Positions 23,103 to 56,800 of a stretch of DNA of 64,000 nucleotides are shown piece by piece (the first letter of the stretch is position 1; every line of letters starts with the position of its first letter). The DNA is from Petrosia ficiformis (lineage: Eukaryota > Porifera > Demospongiae > Haplosclerida > Petrosiidae). The stretch lies in NCBI GenBank assembly GCA_947044365.1, contig OX345649.1, positions 4,453,905-4,517,904 on the forward strand. The letters are read 5' to 3'. Under the pieces are notes generated by a model that saw nothing but the letters and a program-made list of their open reading frames with translations, was not told the DNA's origin and did no database searches. Position numbers and translations under genes: made by a program.

Positions 23103-23638
23103 TATAAACTAACATGTCACTACTTATTACGATTATACTAGTCTCTTCCTTGTCTATACTATAAGTCTTACATTTTAGTCTCTGTATTATCTGAAAGAAG
23201 AAAGAAAGATCCTCAATTCGTCTTGTGAAATATTCCACAAAGACAGCATAGACAGGTCCTCAAAACTGCTGACGTTCGAGTAACGTGCACAGCACATGAC
23301 TTTGAAAAATTGAAATAGGCGGAGTTTGAAAGTAATGGAGAATGCTTGGAGCCAGTACTCGATGTTGTAGCAACCACTACCCAAATTCTGTTTGCTTTTA
23401 TGTAGTGCTTTGCTAGCGATAGTCATGATACAGGAGTAGTTATGTTTTGATGTGTTCAGATGCCTCCACGAGTCTTCTCAAGTCTGGAAACAGTAACCGT
23501 GAGTTATAAACATTGTGATAACTTTATAACCGAAAGGTTTAAGAAGAATTCCTACGTTATTTTTTTTCCTTGTATAATTTGAAGTCTACCAGTACCCCTT
23601 TTGAAATGTCAATGTTTTTATTTTTCCAGAAAAATTGC

Positions 23639-23695
<57 letters not shown>

Positions 23696-26600
23696 AAACG
23701 ATTACCGTACCCTTCCGCCTACGCTACGCGGCGAGGGTAATTATAGTGTATAGTCATTAGGCAGGATGTGATGATTCATACATGATGTAATGAATTATAG
23801 TGTACAGTTTAATGTCATTAAGATGTGATGATTCATATGTAATGAATTATAGTGTATAGTTTAATATCATTAGGCAGGATGTGATGATTCATATGTAATG
23901 AATTATAGTGTACAGTTTAATGTCATTAAGATGTGATGATTCATATGTAATGAATTATAGTGTATAGTTTAATCTCATTAGGCAGGATGTGATCATGTGT
24001 TTGTAATAATTTAATGTCATTATATGAAAATGGAGCAGGTAAAAAGATTCAAAATTCAAGTTATAAACATTTTTCTGAGGTCATGGGGAATGTGAATATA
24101 CTTATGTAAATTGATAATTACTATTATATATAATAATTATACTAAAGAGAGCTAATTAAAGTCTCATTTTGGCTTGCTTTCTGAATCTTTAAGTATTTTT
24201 AGCAGAGGCTCTAAAATCATTTTGAAAACTATTATGACTATCATAATAGTGTTTCCCCAGGATAAATATTAAGGGTGGAGAAGTGCATCAGTGGTACATT
24301 CATTACATATGGTCAATAATGTTAAAACAGTGTTTTTCAGCATAATGTTTAGAATCAAAATGTGGGGATTACCATGGTACCACCCTTTGGGAGAAATATT
24401 GGATAATTATACAGATTATAATAAAAACTTCTGGAAATTTAACTAACCCACTGTCTCTTAAAAGTGCTAAAGAGAAGTTTGAAATGACTGCAGTACTACC
24501 AATTGTACCTGTCATAAACTCATCCTATAAGAATATAGCAATACTGTAATAATATAATATATGAATTATGATACTTGAATAAATTCACAACTAAAATACT
24601 AACTATCCCACATTCCCAATCTTTTTGTGTGCACTTGATTTTTGATACCCTTTCTCGTGCTTCCATTTTTTAAAACAAAAATTTGTCATTTTTCTTATAT
24701 TATATTATATAATAAATATATAATAATATATGTATATTATATAGTATGCTAATACGTCCTATATACAATATATTGTATGATGGTGACATCTCCTGCATAG
24801 TGTGCAAATGGAAGGTGTATATACAATATATAGGACTCACCACATCAAAGGGATGATGTCACCATCATACTATATATATATATAGTATACATATATAATT
24901 ATATATATATATATATGTATCACAACAATCAATAAACATGATCACAAAATAATTAATTACAGAAAAAGAATTATATAAATATGAACTAACCCCTAGTATT
25001 CTCTTCTCCCAATGAGACAGCATTGTACCAGATCCACCCTGATTCTCAAGCTCCACACCTTCTAAGTTAGGGCAATTGAAATGACGTCTTCCCTCTTCCT
25101 ATTTAGATTAAATTTCATTGAAGAAAAGATAATTTTTTAGCGACACTTACAACAACTGCAGGAGTTACTAACAGATAAACCATGTGTGAGATAGTGTCAC
25201 CAAATACCTCCCAGTCATTATAAACTACCTCACGAATAGTTGTGTTGCTCCATGCGAACCTAGTCCTGTAATACAAAGCAAGAGAAAAATAATTTTAAAA
25301 CATTTTCAAAAGAGGATTTAGGGATGTCAAAGGTTATAGAAGGTAAAGTGGCTTCTACATTTAACTCCCAAGTTAGTACATTTGATCCAGATCTTGTTCT
25401 CATACTTAACACAGAAGAATCATATATAGTTATGATACTAAGTGTATAGATGAATGACAAATGGTAATACCTCAAAAATACTACACTTCGTGAATGAGTT
25501 TGTGATTATAAAGTATTGTTTAGTAAACGAAAACAAACAATCAGATGATTAATGCTTACCCTTGTCCAGTGTTTACTTTAGGTGGAAAGCCAAAGGCATC
25601 CCTTTCTGAACGAGGATCCCCATTCTCATCCCTCCAGAATGGGAACAGGCCATCAGAAAATGCCTAAATTTATGTTTATTGAATAGGTAAATCCATTGAT
25701 TATTATTACTTGACTCACAAGTGCATGAAGAACTTCATGTTTGGTCACAAGAAATATGAAGTCATCATCATTAGAACCATTAAAAGCAACAGGACAAAAA
25801 TTCACATTTCCAGCAATTGGTCTGTTTGATGAAATTTAAACCTCAAATGTGCATTACAAATTATTATGCATAAAAAAGTAATTATTACGAAAGTTGAAAC
25901 AGTTATGACTAAAAGGCTATGATGATTAGTCTAGCCAGGAAAACTAATCATACATCAATCACATGTCCATCGTCAAAAACTTCAAGTATGTATAATAATA
26001 ATAATAAAACATATCCTGTTTGGCAACTGATCAAGTTTGAACGATATAATAGGTAGTATATGATAGTAACAGTTATTTTATGGCATTATATAACCTGTCA
26101 AGTGCACTTTCCATTTGACATGAAGAAGCGAATGCAATGGTACTTGGACTACCACTTTCTTCACTGGCCTCTGTGGGACATGATCCAGTTGTCTTAGCAG
26201 AGACATAGAGTATAAAGTCTGCATTACTAACACCATTTCCATCTGAACCAACATCCATACAGTTGTTACCATTACCATTACATTCAATACACCTCTGGAG
26301 AATGATTTCAATAATAATAAGGGATACAAACGCATGTACTAATTAGTGTTGTTTAAGTTAACTATAACTATAACTATAACTAAAAACCCTTTTAGTAAGG
26401 TATTATGACTTCTAGTCAACTAATGTAAAAATGTAAAAAGGAATTGGTTAGTTTAACAGAGATTTCAGTAGTCACCTGAGTTGCATGGTTACAGGGTCTT
26501 GTGGATAATTAGAAAAAAACATTTTCACGATAGTTAGAAACACGAAATACAAGGATAATTAACTCTACTATCACATGTAGTGGCTGTTATCAATAAATTT

Positions 26601-27838
26601 AGCTAGGAACATATGATACTTGGTACTTGAATATATGCATGGTACAGCAACAATTTGTTTGGTTATATTAAAAATGAATATTATCACTAGTCACGCAAAC
26701 ATGAACATACACACCAAATACATTCTACTACCATATGAGGAATGATCATGTTGTTTTTTTAAACTAATTGCTTACCTAAATTAATTATATTATGTATTAT
26801 AATTACCTTGAGATGGTCTGAAGGGACCTGTACCTCACCACAAAAGGTATTAGTTTCACATGTTTGAGCACACTGTATAGTTGGTGCAGTATTTGAAGGA
26901 AAGAAGGACCCACCAGTACAATCCCTACAGGAAATTTAAAACAACTATTATGATGTGTTTATGATTAGTGTATTGTAGCTACATAAATATACTATCACAA
27001 CTGTGAAGTGTGTATTAGGAGTGGACTAATTAAGTAATAGGTATATAGTTAGTTACTTTGAGTTTTTAATGGACTTTCAACATACACATGCAAATTATAT
27101 TGACCTCTCTAATAGTATTGGTGCTCCTGTTGGCCTAACAGACAATGTAGACTCTAGAAATGTCTTCAGTTTTGGTATTATGGTATTCTGTAGGTTAAAG
27201 AGAATAATTATAACTATAGAGTATAATTTCTAAATCCTTGTGAGAATACTGATTACTTACCATTATTCTTGTGCGTATGTCCTCAGATATTCTGAAAAGT
27301 AAATGTTTATCTTAATGTATAATCATCAACAAAAACATTGGATATTCATTATCTACATTTGTCTGGCACTTCCATACATTCTATACAGTATAACGATCAA
27401 GAGTGAGGTGCAGTCTAGTATTTACAATATACAGCCAAAGTAAACACACTTTCTGCCGTATGAATATCACACTACATATTATAACTATTATGTCAATGAC
27501 TTGCATGTGGTTCAACTTACCCACTCTCCACTGAAGTGTCATAGTACACTGATAAACGGAATGGTTGGTCTGCTTCTCTTTTTAGTACATGGTGTGCTGG
27601 TTCTAGCTTGACTCCATACTTGATCTTATAGTTTATATGCATGAGAATTAAGATATATATATATAATTAGTATTCTGCAGATTCTGCACTGATTCATAGT
27701 AGGATGGAACCTACCTACCTACCCACCATGTAGGAATGAACACTAATTTACCTTTCCAATCTGATTATGGGACAGTTGTTCGCCATGTACTGTTAAAATC
27801 AACAGCACCACAGATGACAGAAATCCAAACATATTCAT
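19036..27838 (-). CDS. Leishmanolysin-like (M8) zinc metalloprotease, copy C, long Ser/Thr stalk
   Basis: The most diverged complete copy. The start at 27838 gives [19 protein letters not shown]. Exons follow the A/B plan: HEVLHAL near 25715-25825, [10 protein letters not shown] near 25565-25663, SHWEKRILG near 24990-25096, and the exon with W-Y-Q-V-N-Y-S near 22530-22645. Two exons that are adjacent in A and B are separated here by about 1.8 kb full of repeats (22650-24450). The C-terminus is extended by three stalk exons: 19674-19545 ([10 protein letters not shown]...TPDD), 19447-19290 ([10 protein letters not shown]...TPDD) and 19221-19036 (MPNTSGSGS, seven Asp, Thr-rich, then HVMPSF and a hydrophobic GPI-like tail). 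The first two stalk exons are clearly duplicates of each other. It lacks the 142-bp MITE shared by A and B. The 5' end faces the ABCC gene across 131 bp. Confidence 0.86.
20774..20867. other. Nested triple-stem inverted repeat (94 bp)
   Basis: Outer arms TTGGAGGCAGTTATGG (20774-20789) and CCATAACTGCCTCCAA (20852-20867) pair perfectly. Inside them GAGATAATTG pairs with CAATTATCTC, and inside that TCG-GGGC pairs with GCCC-CGA around ATA. It lies in an intron of protease C. A short MITE or an RNA hairpin are both possible. Confidence 0.8.
23030..23098. repeat. (TA)n microsatellite
   Basis: About 34 uninterrupted TA units inside the 22801-23737 insertion. Confidence 0.95.
23641..23691. repeat. 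(CA)n microsatellite
   Basis: About 25 CA units near the right end of the 22801-23737 insertion. Confidence 0.95.
24247..24401. mobile_element. hAT-like MITE, decayed copy (TAGTGTTTCCCC end)
   Basis: TAGTGTTTCCCCAGGATAAA through GTGCATCAGTGGTACAT to ACCACCCTTTGGGAGAAATA. It is the opposite-orientation relative of 57168-57325. The right end has lost the CACTG terminus, and no clear target duplication remains. Confidence 0.65.
24775..24870. mobile_element. 96-bp foldback MITE (GTATGATGGTGACATC)
   Basis: GTATGATGGTGACATC at 24775-24790 pairs with GATGTCACCATCATAC at 24855-24870. A half copy lies at about 1105-1140. It is in a protease C intron. Confidence 0.7.
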
Positions 27839-27969
27839 CACTGTCGAGTTAAAGTTAATTATTTATTCATAGTTAATTTAATTAATTAGTTTAATTAATT
27901 TATAATTTATTCATGACACACCCATTACATAATGCATGTATACACTTTTACACTCAGCAACTGAATTAA
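27839..27969. promoter_or_regulatory. Short bidirectional intergenic region between protease C and the ABCC gene
   Basis: Only 131 bp separate the two start codons, which face away from each other. The sequence is very AT-rich (repeated TTAATTAATT) with one island, CATGACACACCCATTAC at 27913-27929. Both core promoters must lie here or within untranslated exons that I cannot see. Shared regulation is an inference from geometry. Confidence 0.55.
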
Positions 27970-47676
<19,707 letters not shown>

Positions 47677-47881
47677 GCTATTTATTGTAATTAGATTACT
47701 GAGACACTCTTTTGAAAACAAGGATATGTAATATGTGGGAACAAATCACATCATTACCTTTATATGACTTGTTGAGTCTTGTTCCAAGAATTATTAATTA
47801 TTCATGATAATTATAATTCGCTAAATTATTAAACAATAATTAAACTTTAACATTAATTAAGTCACTCGAGCTTAGAGATCG
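47677..47881. other. Intergenic, ABCC stop to Ig gene start
   Basis: 205 bp, AT-rich. It must hold the ABCC 3' end (ATTAAA at about 47826-47831 is a possible poly(A) signal) and the Ig gene promoter. No TATA box in a convincing place was seen. Confidence 0.45.
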
Positions 47882-50800
47882 ATGGATCTGTGCACTACAA
47901 TGAGGCTACTGTTGATTGTATTCTTTTATTTTGTAGCAGAGAATGAAGGTAAGCATTATATATCGGAGAATACGATATACGTATCTATGTAGGATTATAT
48001 TTGTGATGCTAATTATTACAAGAATAAAAATTATTTTCTTGCAGGAAAGCCATTACTCGTTTCAAAATCAAATGATCTATATCTTAAAAAGGGTGATGAA
48101 TTCGCCATATCTTGTTTATTCAACGGCAATGGCTTGTCTGTGTCTGTGATTTGGAGTACAGAACAATATCCTGATATAACTGTTGTAGATGGATTTATTG
48201 TGAATGAACTTGAGACTGGTAATCTTATTGATTCTAAGCTCAGAATGGATAATGTAGTCTTGTCAAGTTCTGGAGTGTATGAGTGTAATTGCACTGATAG
48301 TAATGGAACATGGACTGTCGGTTATACAAAAGTGACAGTTGAAAGTGAGTTGTAGAAGAGATTTGCCATCAATCTGACATATTCATTTAATTTTAAGACT
48401 TACAGAAAGCTCTAATAAGTCACATCTTACATTACATGCACTTTTCTTCCAAATATCCAATTAATTTGCAGCTTACATTGTACATCATCATAATACTATT
48501 GTTACTCTACTAACTATAATTAGCATAAATGCTGGGTGTGAAAATTATTTGCATTCCTCACAGTGGCTGCTACAATTAAAATGAATCCAATTAACACTAC
48601 AGCTTTCGAAGGCGACACCCAAGTCACTTTAAAGTGCCAAATTGAAGGGTATCCACTCCCAATTGTGGTTTGGTACAAAGGGGATCAATTTATTGACCTC
48701 GATAAAGTTTCTATAACTGAAACAATTGACACTTTTGTATTGGAGAGTGTTCTTACATTTGAAAGTGTAGATCGGACTGATTCTGATGTGTATTTGTGTT
48801 CTGGTTCCAATGTTTTAAACATTACAGAGAGAGAAATGGTAGAAGTGAATTCAACAGCTGTGTTGTTGGAAATCTATTGTGAGTTATACTGTGTGTATTG
48901 TAATTACTTGATTGGAATAGATTTGTTTCACTCTGTTACTGTTTGTTACACTTGTCAGTACCAGACACTTTTGACCATGAACTATAAGCACATCTCTGTT
49001 AGTATAAACTTGTAATAATTTGTAATTAGATATAACATCACTTAGTATAATCATAGTAAATGAATATTAGTTTTCAGGAAGTAGAAATCGGTTAAAGCAA
49101 TTAAGATAACATGCTCTAATTTTCAATTGTTTTCACGATGTAGACATTAATCAAAACAAAGTAGATATTAATTAAACAAGTGTAGTATAATGTTGGAATT
49201 TCTTGGTGATAGTTGCCTAAGTATGTATGAAGTAATTCATTGATAATCAATTTTTTATGGCTTAAAATAAATTGTTTACATCTTTTAAAAGTGAGAAAAC
49301 TTTCCCAGTATTCTGTCACAACTAGTAACCATAGTAACATGCTCTACTAGATGAGAAAATTACTCACTTATGTAATTGCTTACCAATGAATGGGCCATTT
49401 TATAAGAAAGCCAAACAAACGTTGATATAGTAAGAGCAATTTAATTTGATTAGCTTCCAGAGGGGGGCTATGATGACAATAAAAACAACAGCTACTTTTA
49501 AGTATTCACACAAATATGATACTTATCTTAAGTTAATCTATAAGATATGAAAACACACACAGCCACATAGAGACTTTATTGTATGATTGACATATATCTT
49601 GTACATTTGTCAATTCTCAGATCCAGTGGAATTCATTGAAGAACCTCAAGATGTATATGGTATTATTGGTGGTGGTGATATTAACCTATCTTGTTTCACA
49701 AGAGGTAATCCACTTCCATTACCTGCCCTCTTCTCCTGGTCTAATGGAACTAGTCAATTTTCACAGTCTCGTGTCTCCATAACTACAACAACAAATAAAA
49801 TTGGTTATGAATCTACTACAAACAGTACACTGACTATATCTAGTGCTACAATATATGACACAGGAGAGTATACTTGTGAAGTTAAAAACTTTTTACCTAT
49901 GCCTCTACAACAATATCCATCTATTGAGGGAAAAGTGAATTTAGTTATCCAATGTAAGATTGGTACCAGAGATTCCATTGACTTCCTCTCTACACTCTAT
50001 CAAATCTTTGGCTTTCATTTCCTCCTCACCTTCCTTTCTTCAATCCCTTCCCACTCACCTCATTTGTAACCTTTCTCTTTCCTCTTATTCTCCTCACATT
50101 TTTTCTATCCCCTCTTCCTTCATCCTTCCAATTTCCTTCTCTTCATGTAATAATTGGTAATGATATCACATGTTCTGCTCTTTCATTGTACTGTTAGATC
50201 CACCATCTGTCAGTACACCTTCTCTTGCTGTATTTGTAAATGTTACAGAAACAGTTTCTATATCTTGTGTTGTGTATGGGATCCCTTTACCAGATGTCAC
50301 ATGGTCTTTTATTAATATCAGTTAGTAAATACTCACTATTTCTAATTATGTTCAACTCATTCCTTCTTACATTTTACATTCTATGTATTCAACCATCCAT
50401 CCACAGATCCACCTATCTGTCATTCCATCCATGCATCCACCCTATTCATCCATCCATCACTCCATCCATCCATCCATCCATCCATCACTCCCATCCATCC
50501 ATCTATTCATCCATCATTCCCATCTATCACTCCTATCCATCCATTCATCCATCCATCCATACAGCCATCTATCCATCTATTCATCCATCCATCCATCTGT
50601 CCATTTGTCTGTCCATTCCATCCATCCATCCACTGCATAGACCAATCCATTCATCAATTCTGTTGATTATCTCTTTTCTTCTTTATAGATTCACAAGAGA
50701 CAGAACTAGATCTATCAGATCTTCCTGTTGGAGTATCAATTAACTCAATCATCACTGATGTCACCACTGTTGTATCAATAATTATGCTTGAAGATGTTTC

Positions 50801-53800
50801 CAAGGACCAAGATGGTTTTTATGTCTGTACTGGAACAAATGGTATCACCAATTTTATAAATTCACCTGAAAAAGTGATGATCAGTCTTTTTGTTCAAGGT
50901 ACATACATGCATACACATGTTAATATGTATATATGTGTGAGGGCATATTGATCTATACATGTTTATCTTCATATGTATATACTTATATACTTATATAATT
51001 ATGTATGTCTTTATATACTCATATATACATCAATCAACACTTGCATACATATGTAAGGACATACATACATAAGTACGTACGTATGTACATACGTACATAC
51101 TTATATATGTATGTACTTATATGTATGTATCTGTTGATGTATGAGTATATGTTTATGTATGTATACCCATCCATCCATCTGTGTATTTATCTATTCTTGC
51201 ATCCATATATATATGTGTAAGTACTTTATCAGAATTTAAAACCAAACAATGAATTACAACATGGATGCATACATATAATCTGTATAAGAACAGAACAAGG
51301 GCCCTGCACCAGTATAACAATAAACTATATAGGGCAACAGGACCAGTATAACAATAAACTATATAGGGCAACATGACAAATATATAAACTATAACTTAAC
51401 ACATAGTCATTAGTCCATCTACATATTGATTCATGTATATATGTACACATTGTGCATATACTTACATCTCTGTTTTACTAATTTGCAACTATAATGATAG
51501 TTACACATTTACTTAGTTATGTAACCTTATACCAACACGTAGTATTTTAAATTCTTATTCTTTCTTTGTTTGCTTGTATGTATATATGTATGTAAGTGTA
51601 TGTATATGTATGTAACTAATACTAACTATGTATGTAACTATGTATGTATGTAAGTGTATGTATATGTATGTAACTAATACTAACTATGTATGTAACTATG
51701 TATGTATGTATGTAAGTGTATGTATATGTATGTAACTAATACTAACTATGTATGTAACTATGTATGTATGTATGTATGTGTATGTATATGTATGTAACTA
51801 ATACTAACTATGTATGTAACTATGTATGTATGTATGTGTATGTATATGTATGTAACTAATACTAACTATGTATGTAACTATGTATGTATGTATGTATGTG
51901 TATGTATATGTATGTAACTAATACTAACTATGTATGTAACTATGTATGTATGTATGTGTATGTATATGTATGTAACTAATACTAACTATGTATGTAACTA
52001 TGTATGTATGTATGTGTATGTATATGTATGTAACTAATACTAACTATGTATGTAACTATGTATGTATGTATGTATGTGTATGTATATGTATGTAACTAAT
52101 ACTAACTATGTATGTAACTATGTATGTATGTATGTGTATGTATATGTATGTAACTAATACTAACTATGTATGTAACTATGTATGTATGTACGTGTATGTA
52201 TATGTATGTAACTAATACTAACTATGTATGTAACTATGTATGTATGTATGTGTATGTATATGTATGTAACTAATACTAACTATGTATGTAACTATGTATG
52301 TATGTATGTATGTGTATGTATATGTATGTAACTAATACTAACTATGTATGTAACTATGTATGTATGTATGTGTATGTATATGTATGTAACTAATACTAAC
52401 TATGTATGTAACTATGTATGTATGTATGTGTATGTATATGTATGTAACTAATACTAACTATGTATGTAACTATGTATGTATGTACATGTGTATGTGTATG
52501 TATATGTATGTAACTAATACTAACTATGTATGTAACTATGTATGTATGTACGTGTATGTATATGTATGTGTAACTAATACTAACTATGTATGTAACTATG
52601 TATGTATGTACGTGTATGTATATGTATGTGTAACTAATACTAACTATGTATGTACCTATGTATGTATGTACGTGTATGTATATGTATGTAACTATGTATG
52701 TAACTATGTATGTAACTATGTATGTAACTACATATGTATGTACGTGTATGTATGGCACAATATGTGTATGTGCATATGTATGCATGTATGTAGACATATT
52801 TATGTATGTACACTAGGAAAATTTTAGTTCCAGATAGTTTTAATCTTTATTACTATCTTTTTATCTCTCCTACTTTTCTATCTTTTTCGCTTTTAGTTCC
52901 TCCTGTAGTAACAGCTATGAGTTCATCATTTCTTATTCATCGTTTATCAGGAGATAATGTCACTTTTTTATTCACTCTTTCTCAAGCTGCACCTTCTGTA
53001 GAAATAAGTGATATAGTATGGACGCATCAATCACAAAATACAACAGCAGATGTTACAGGTAAAATTCTCTGTGTTTTAAGTGTCAAGTGTAAGGGTCTAC
53101 TGTAATGAGGGTGTAGTGGTTATTAAGGGTCTAATGATATTAAGGGTGTACTATGACTCGGGTCTGGTATTATTAGGGGTCTAGTGTAGTAAGGGTCTAG
53201 TGATATTAAGTGTGTACTGTAATTGGGATCTAGTGATATTAAGGTTCTAGTGTCATAAAGGTCTAATGTTATTAAAGGTCTAGTGTAATAAGGGTCTTGT
53301 GTTATTAAGGGTTGGTGGTCTAGTGATATTAATTTTCTGGAACTTTTGAGCTGCAGAAGTCTAATGTTCTGTACAGTTTATGGATATACATATATATGTA
53401 CACATGTACATGTACATCTACATATACATGTATAATTATATATGGAAAATGGATATACATTTACATGTACATGTAAATATATATGTATATACATGATGTG
53501 TATATGGAAAATTGATATACATGTACATGTAAATATTTATGTATATACATGATGTGTATATGGAAAATGGATATACATGTGCATGTACATGTACTATGTT
53601 GATCTATAATTGTCTCATCTTCTTATTCCCTATCCTTGTCTCATTTACTCCTCCATCAGATTCTAGTGAAAGTCGTCTCTTTTTTGCTGCTGATTGTCTC
53701 TCACTGACTATCAATTTTCTTGATATCAGTGATGAAGGTGTGTATAAACTCACTGCTAGTAATGATGCAGGTAGCAGTTATGACTCCATTGAGTTAAATA

Positions 53801-56800
53801 TAGGATGTGAGTTATTATTATGATATTTCCATTATATGACTTTCTTCATTACAAACAGCATTTCCATTTATTTCCCCATCACTCAATGATACTGCAGTCT
53901 TGGAAGGTACCATGGCAACAACATTCACATGTTTGTCACATGCTGATCCAATTGCTAACTTATCATGGTCCTATAATGAACAGCAGCTTTCTCAAATTAA
54001 TGATAAATACACTATTGAACACACTGGGGATGGATGCAGTATATTAACTGTTTATAATGTGGGTCTATATGATGCAGGAATGTATACATGTATAGCTGGT
54101 AATGTATTTGGTACAGTGGATTCTGCAGCCATTCTCAGTGTACAAGGTTTGTGTGATCATGTGACTTGAATACTTGTGTAATGTATTGCATAATATCACA
54201 TAGATACAAGTAATTATAATTATATATAACTGTAAACGGATTTGAAGTTGTAATGGAATATGATTGATCAATTATTTACATATGTAATTATATATATACA
54301 TGTACCAGCTGGATATTAATGAATAGTTGTACTAAATTATTACGATTATTGTTACTATTATTAATAATGGTAGTTATATTTAAATCATAATTATCAAATA
54401 CAGTACTACTGTTTTAATATCTATTTCTATTCCTAGTTCCTCCTGCTATTATAGCTACAACCATTTCCACAATCCTCTCTGCTGGTGAAGATATTACCCT
54501 TGTTTGCAATGCATCAGGAAATCCTTCACCTACTATTGTCTGGTTGAAAGATGAAACAGTAGTTTCGAATATTAATGGATTTATGGGTAATGTATTGCAG
54601 ATGACTGTTGGTCTCATGGTGTCCAGTGAGTTACAGCTTGCAGATTTGAGTGTGGTTGATACAGCTAAGTATAAATGTAATGTCAGCAATAGTCTTGCTG
54701 TGGAGTTATATCAAGTGTCTGAAGGAATTGATCTGCAAGTACTCCGTGAGTGCGTGTGTGTGTGTATGTGCGAGAGAGGGAGAGAGAGAGCAAGAGAGTG
54801 ACAGAGAGTGACAGAGAGAGAACCACATAGAAAGAGAAATGGAGAGTCTATGTATGAGTGGTTTAATGAGATAGTTATACTTATTATTTTCTTTCTCTTC
54901 AGAACCTCCCAATGTCACTGTCACTCCTGAACATCTCATAATCAACAATACAGACCCATATGAACTGTCTTGTGAAGCTACTGGGATACCACCCCCCAGT
55001 ATCACATGGAGACTCAACCAATCACCAGACCCCTTACAAAATATTTCAGGGGTTCTGAGTATTTTATCTAGTTACGAGACCCTAGTATCCGGTATTTTCA
55101 GAACAACATCAGTCATTAATATTGTCAGTGCCAGTAAAACTTTTGAAGGAAATTTCACGTGCAAAGGAGAAAACACTGCAAATAATGTCATTGGAAGTAT
55201 CGAAGAAAGACAAGTGTTTGTCTTCATTCAAGGTGTGTGTGTTCAATCTAAATCCCGTAATACCGGTAGCAACCAGTAATGTAACATTCTATATTAATTA
55301 GTACATATATGTGTAATATTGTTGTGATTGGTGACTCCTAAATCTTGTAATAGTAACCAGTAATGTATTAATTAGCATATATGTGTATAGGTATGTTGTA
55401 CATGTATATTGTTGTGATGAGTAACACCTACATCCTGTAATAGTAACTAGTAATGTAATATTCTATATTAATTACCGCAGATATGTTGTTTATAGTTGTA
55501 ATGCATAAATCTTGGAATCGTAACCGGTAATGTAATATACAATTAATGCATCTATGTAGTCAGTGTGTAGGGTTCAGATTTTAAGCTACTGACTATGTAG
55601 TATGTACTCTACAATAGTTTTGTATAATTACAAATATGTTATGGTAGTTGATTTGTGGTTAATGTGTAATTGTATATTTTGTATAATTCAGTATGTTGGG
55701 TACTGTGTATGCAATGTAATATGCATTATAGTTTTGTTTATTTTACTAGTTTCTCCAATGGTATTTATAAATGGACAAGAATCTGTGATATCTGTTCTTA
55801 ATTTCTCTCTGATCCTCTCATTCACAATAAAGAATGCCTCACCTCCTGTTGTGTACGAAGATATAAGATGGAGTTTTAAAAATTCCGGTGGAATATTCAA
55901 AACAATTACATCTGATAGCAATCCTCGTTACCACTTTTCATCTGATCTGCTCACCCTAACGATAACAGATGTTAGATTTTCTGATGAGGGAGAATATAAA
56001 TTAACAGTTCATAATGCAGCTGGAATTGATGAAGAAACTATTGCAGTTGATGTAGAAGGTAAGCATTATTTACATGTATAAGCTGAAGTTACCACCTATT
56101 ATATTGTCTATTTCTTATCTTCAACTCTGCCCTCCATGTTTCCTCCTTTTATTCGCAACTCCTTTATCCCTCTATCCCTTTGTCTGCAACTCCACCGGCC
56201 CACTGAATTTTCCTTACTTTGTTTTCAGCTCCACCCACCATATTTCCCTTTCATGTTGAAGTGGATGTTATCAAAGACGATGATGCTACATTACATTGTA
56301 TGGCAGCTGCAGAACCTCAACATAACTTCACCTGGACTATTCCAGATGGATCTATTGCAAGTCAAGGAGAAAAGTATGTTAAAATATATATACCTTAAAT
56401 AGAAAAGTACAAGTGTTAGAATGTTTATACCTACAAACAAAAATAACAGATTATTGGCATTACTATACCAGTAAAATTAATACCCGCCAAACTCTCGGTC
56501 TATGGAAATTGATGAATTAAGTACACAGTAACAACTATCTCCTTAGATATTGTATTGTAGCATGATATTCACATGATATTCACATGATATTCACATGACA
56601 TTCACATGATATTCACATGACATTCACATGATATTCACATTATGCATACAAACATGATGACAGTCTATTGAAAGACTTCTTCAGAATCTTCACTTGATGG
56701 CTCTAAAAAAACTTGTTTTGACCTTTAAAAAGTGATTCTGTGTGAAGAGAATGTGTATTTGTGTGTGTGTGTGTATATGTGTCATGTGTGTGTTAACATT

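Larger units (their letters stand above)
22801..23737. mobile_element. About 930-bp insertion with imperfect GC-rich inverted ends
   Basis: Interrupts the tandem array between two halves of one unit. The left end has ACCCTCGCCTACGTGGCAAGG. The right end, read in reverse, has ACCCTCGCCGCGTAGCG...GGAAGG. Inside are a 60-plus-bp (AT)n run, a (CA)n run and a minus-strand frame from 23426 ([20 protein letters not shown]...) of no recognised family. A TAAT duplication is possible. The class is unknown. Confidence 0.5.
22690..24010. repeat. MITE-derived tandem array, interrupted by an insertion
   Basis: Units of roughly 55-65 bp (GATGTGATGATTCATATGTAATGAATTATAGTGTATAGTTTAATGTCATT; split here only by reading) repeat at 22690-22800 and 23737-24010. 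The unit is the internal part of the MITE seen at 28484 and 63303. A MITE-like end (TTTTTCTGAGGTCATGGGGAATG) follows at about 24068-24090. Confidence 0.72.

Noticed and set aside
52396..52827. Long open frames on both strands (Tyr/Val/Cys-rich and Thr/His-rich)
   Set aside because: They are translations of a GTAT-type satellite.
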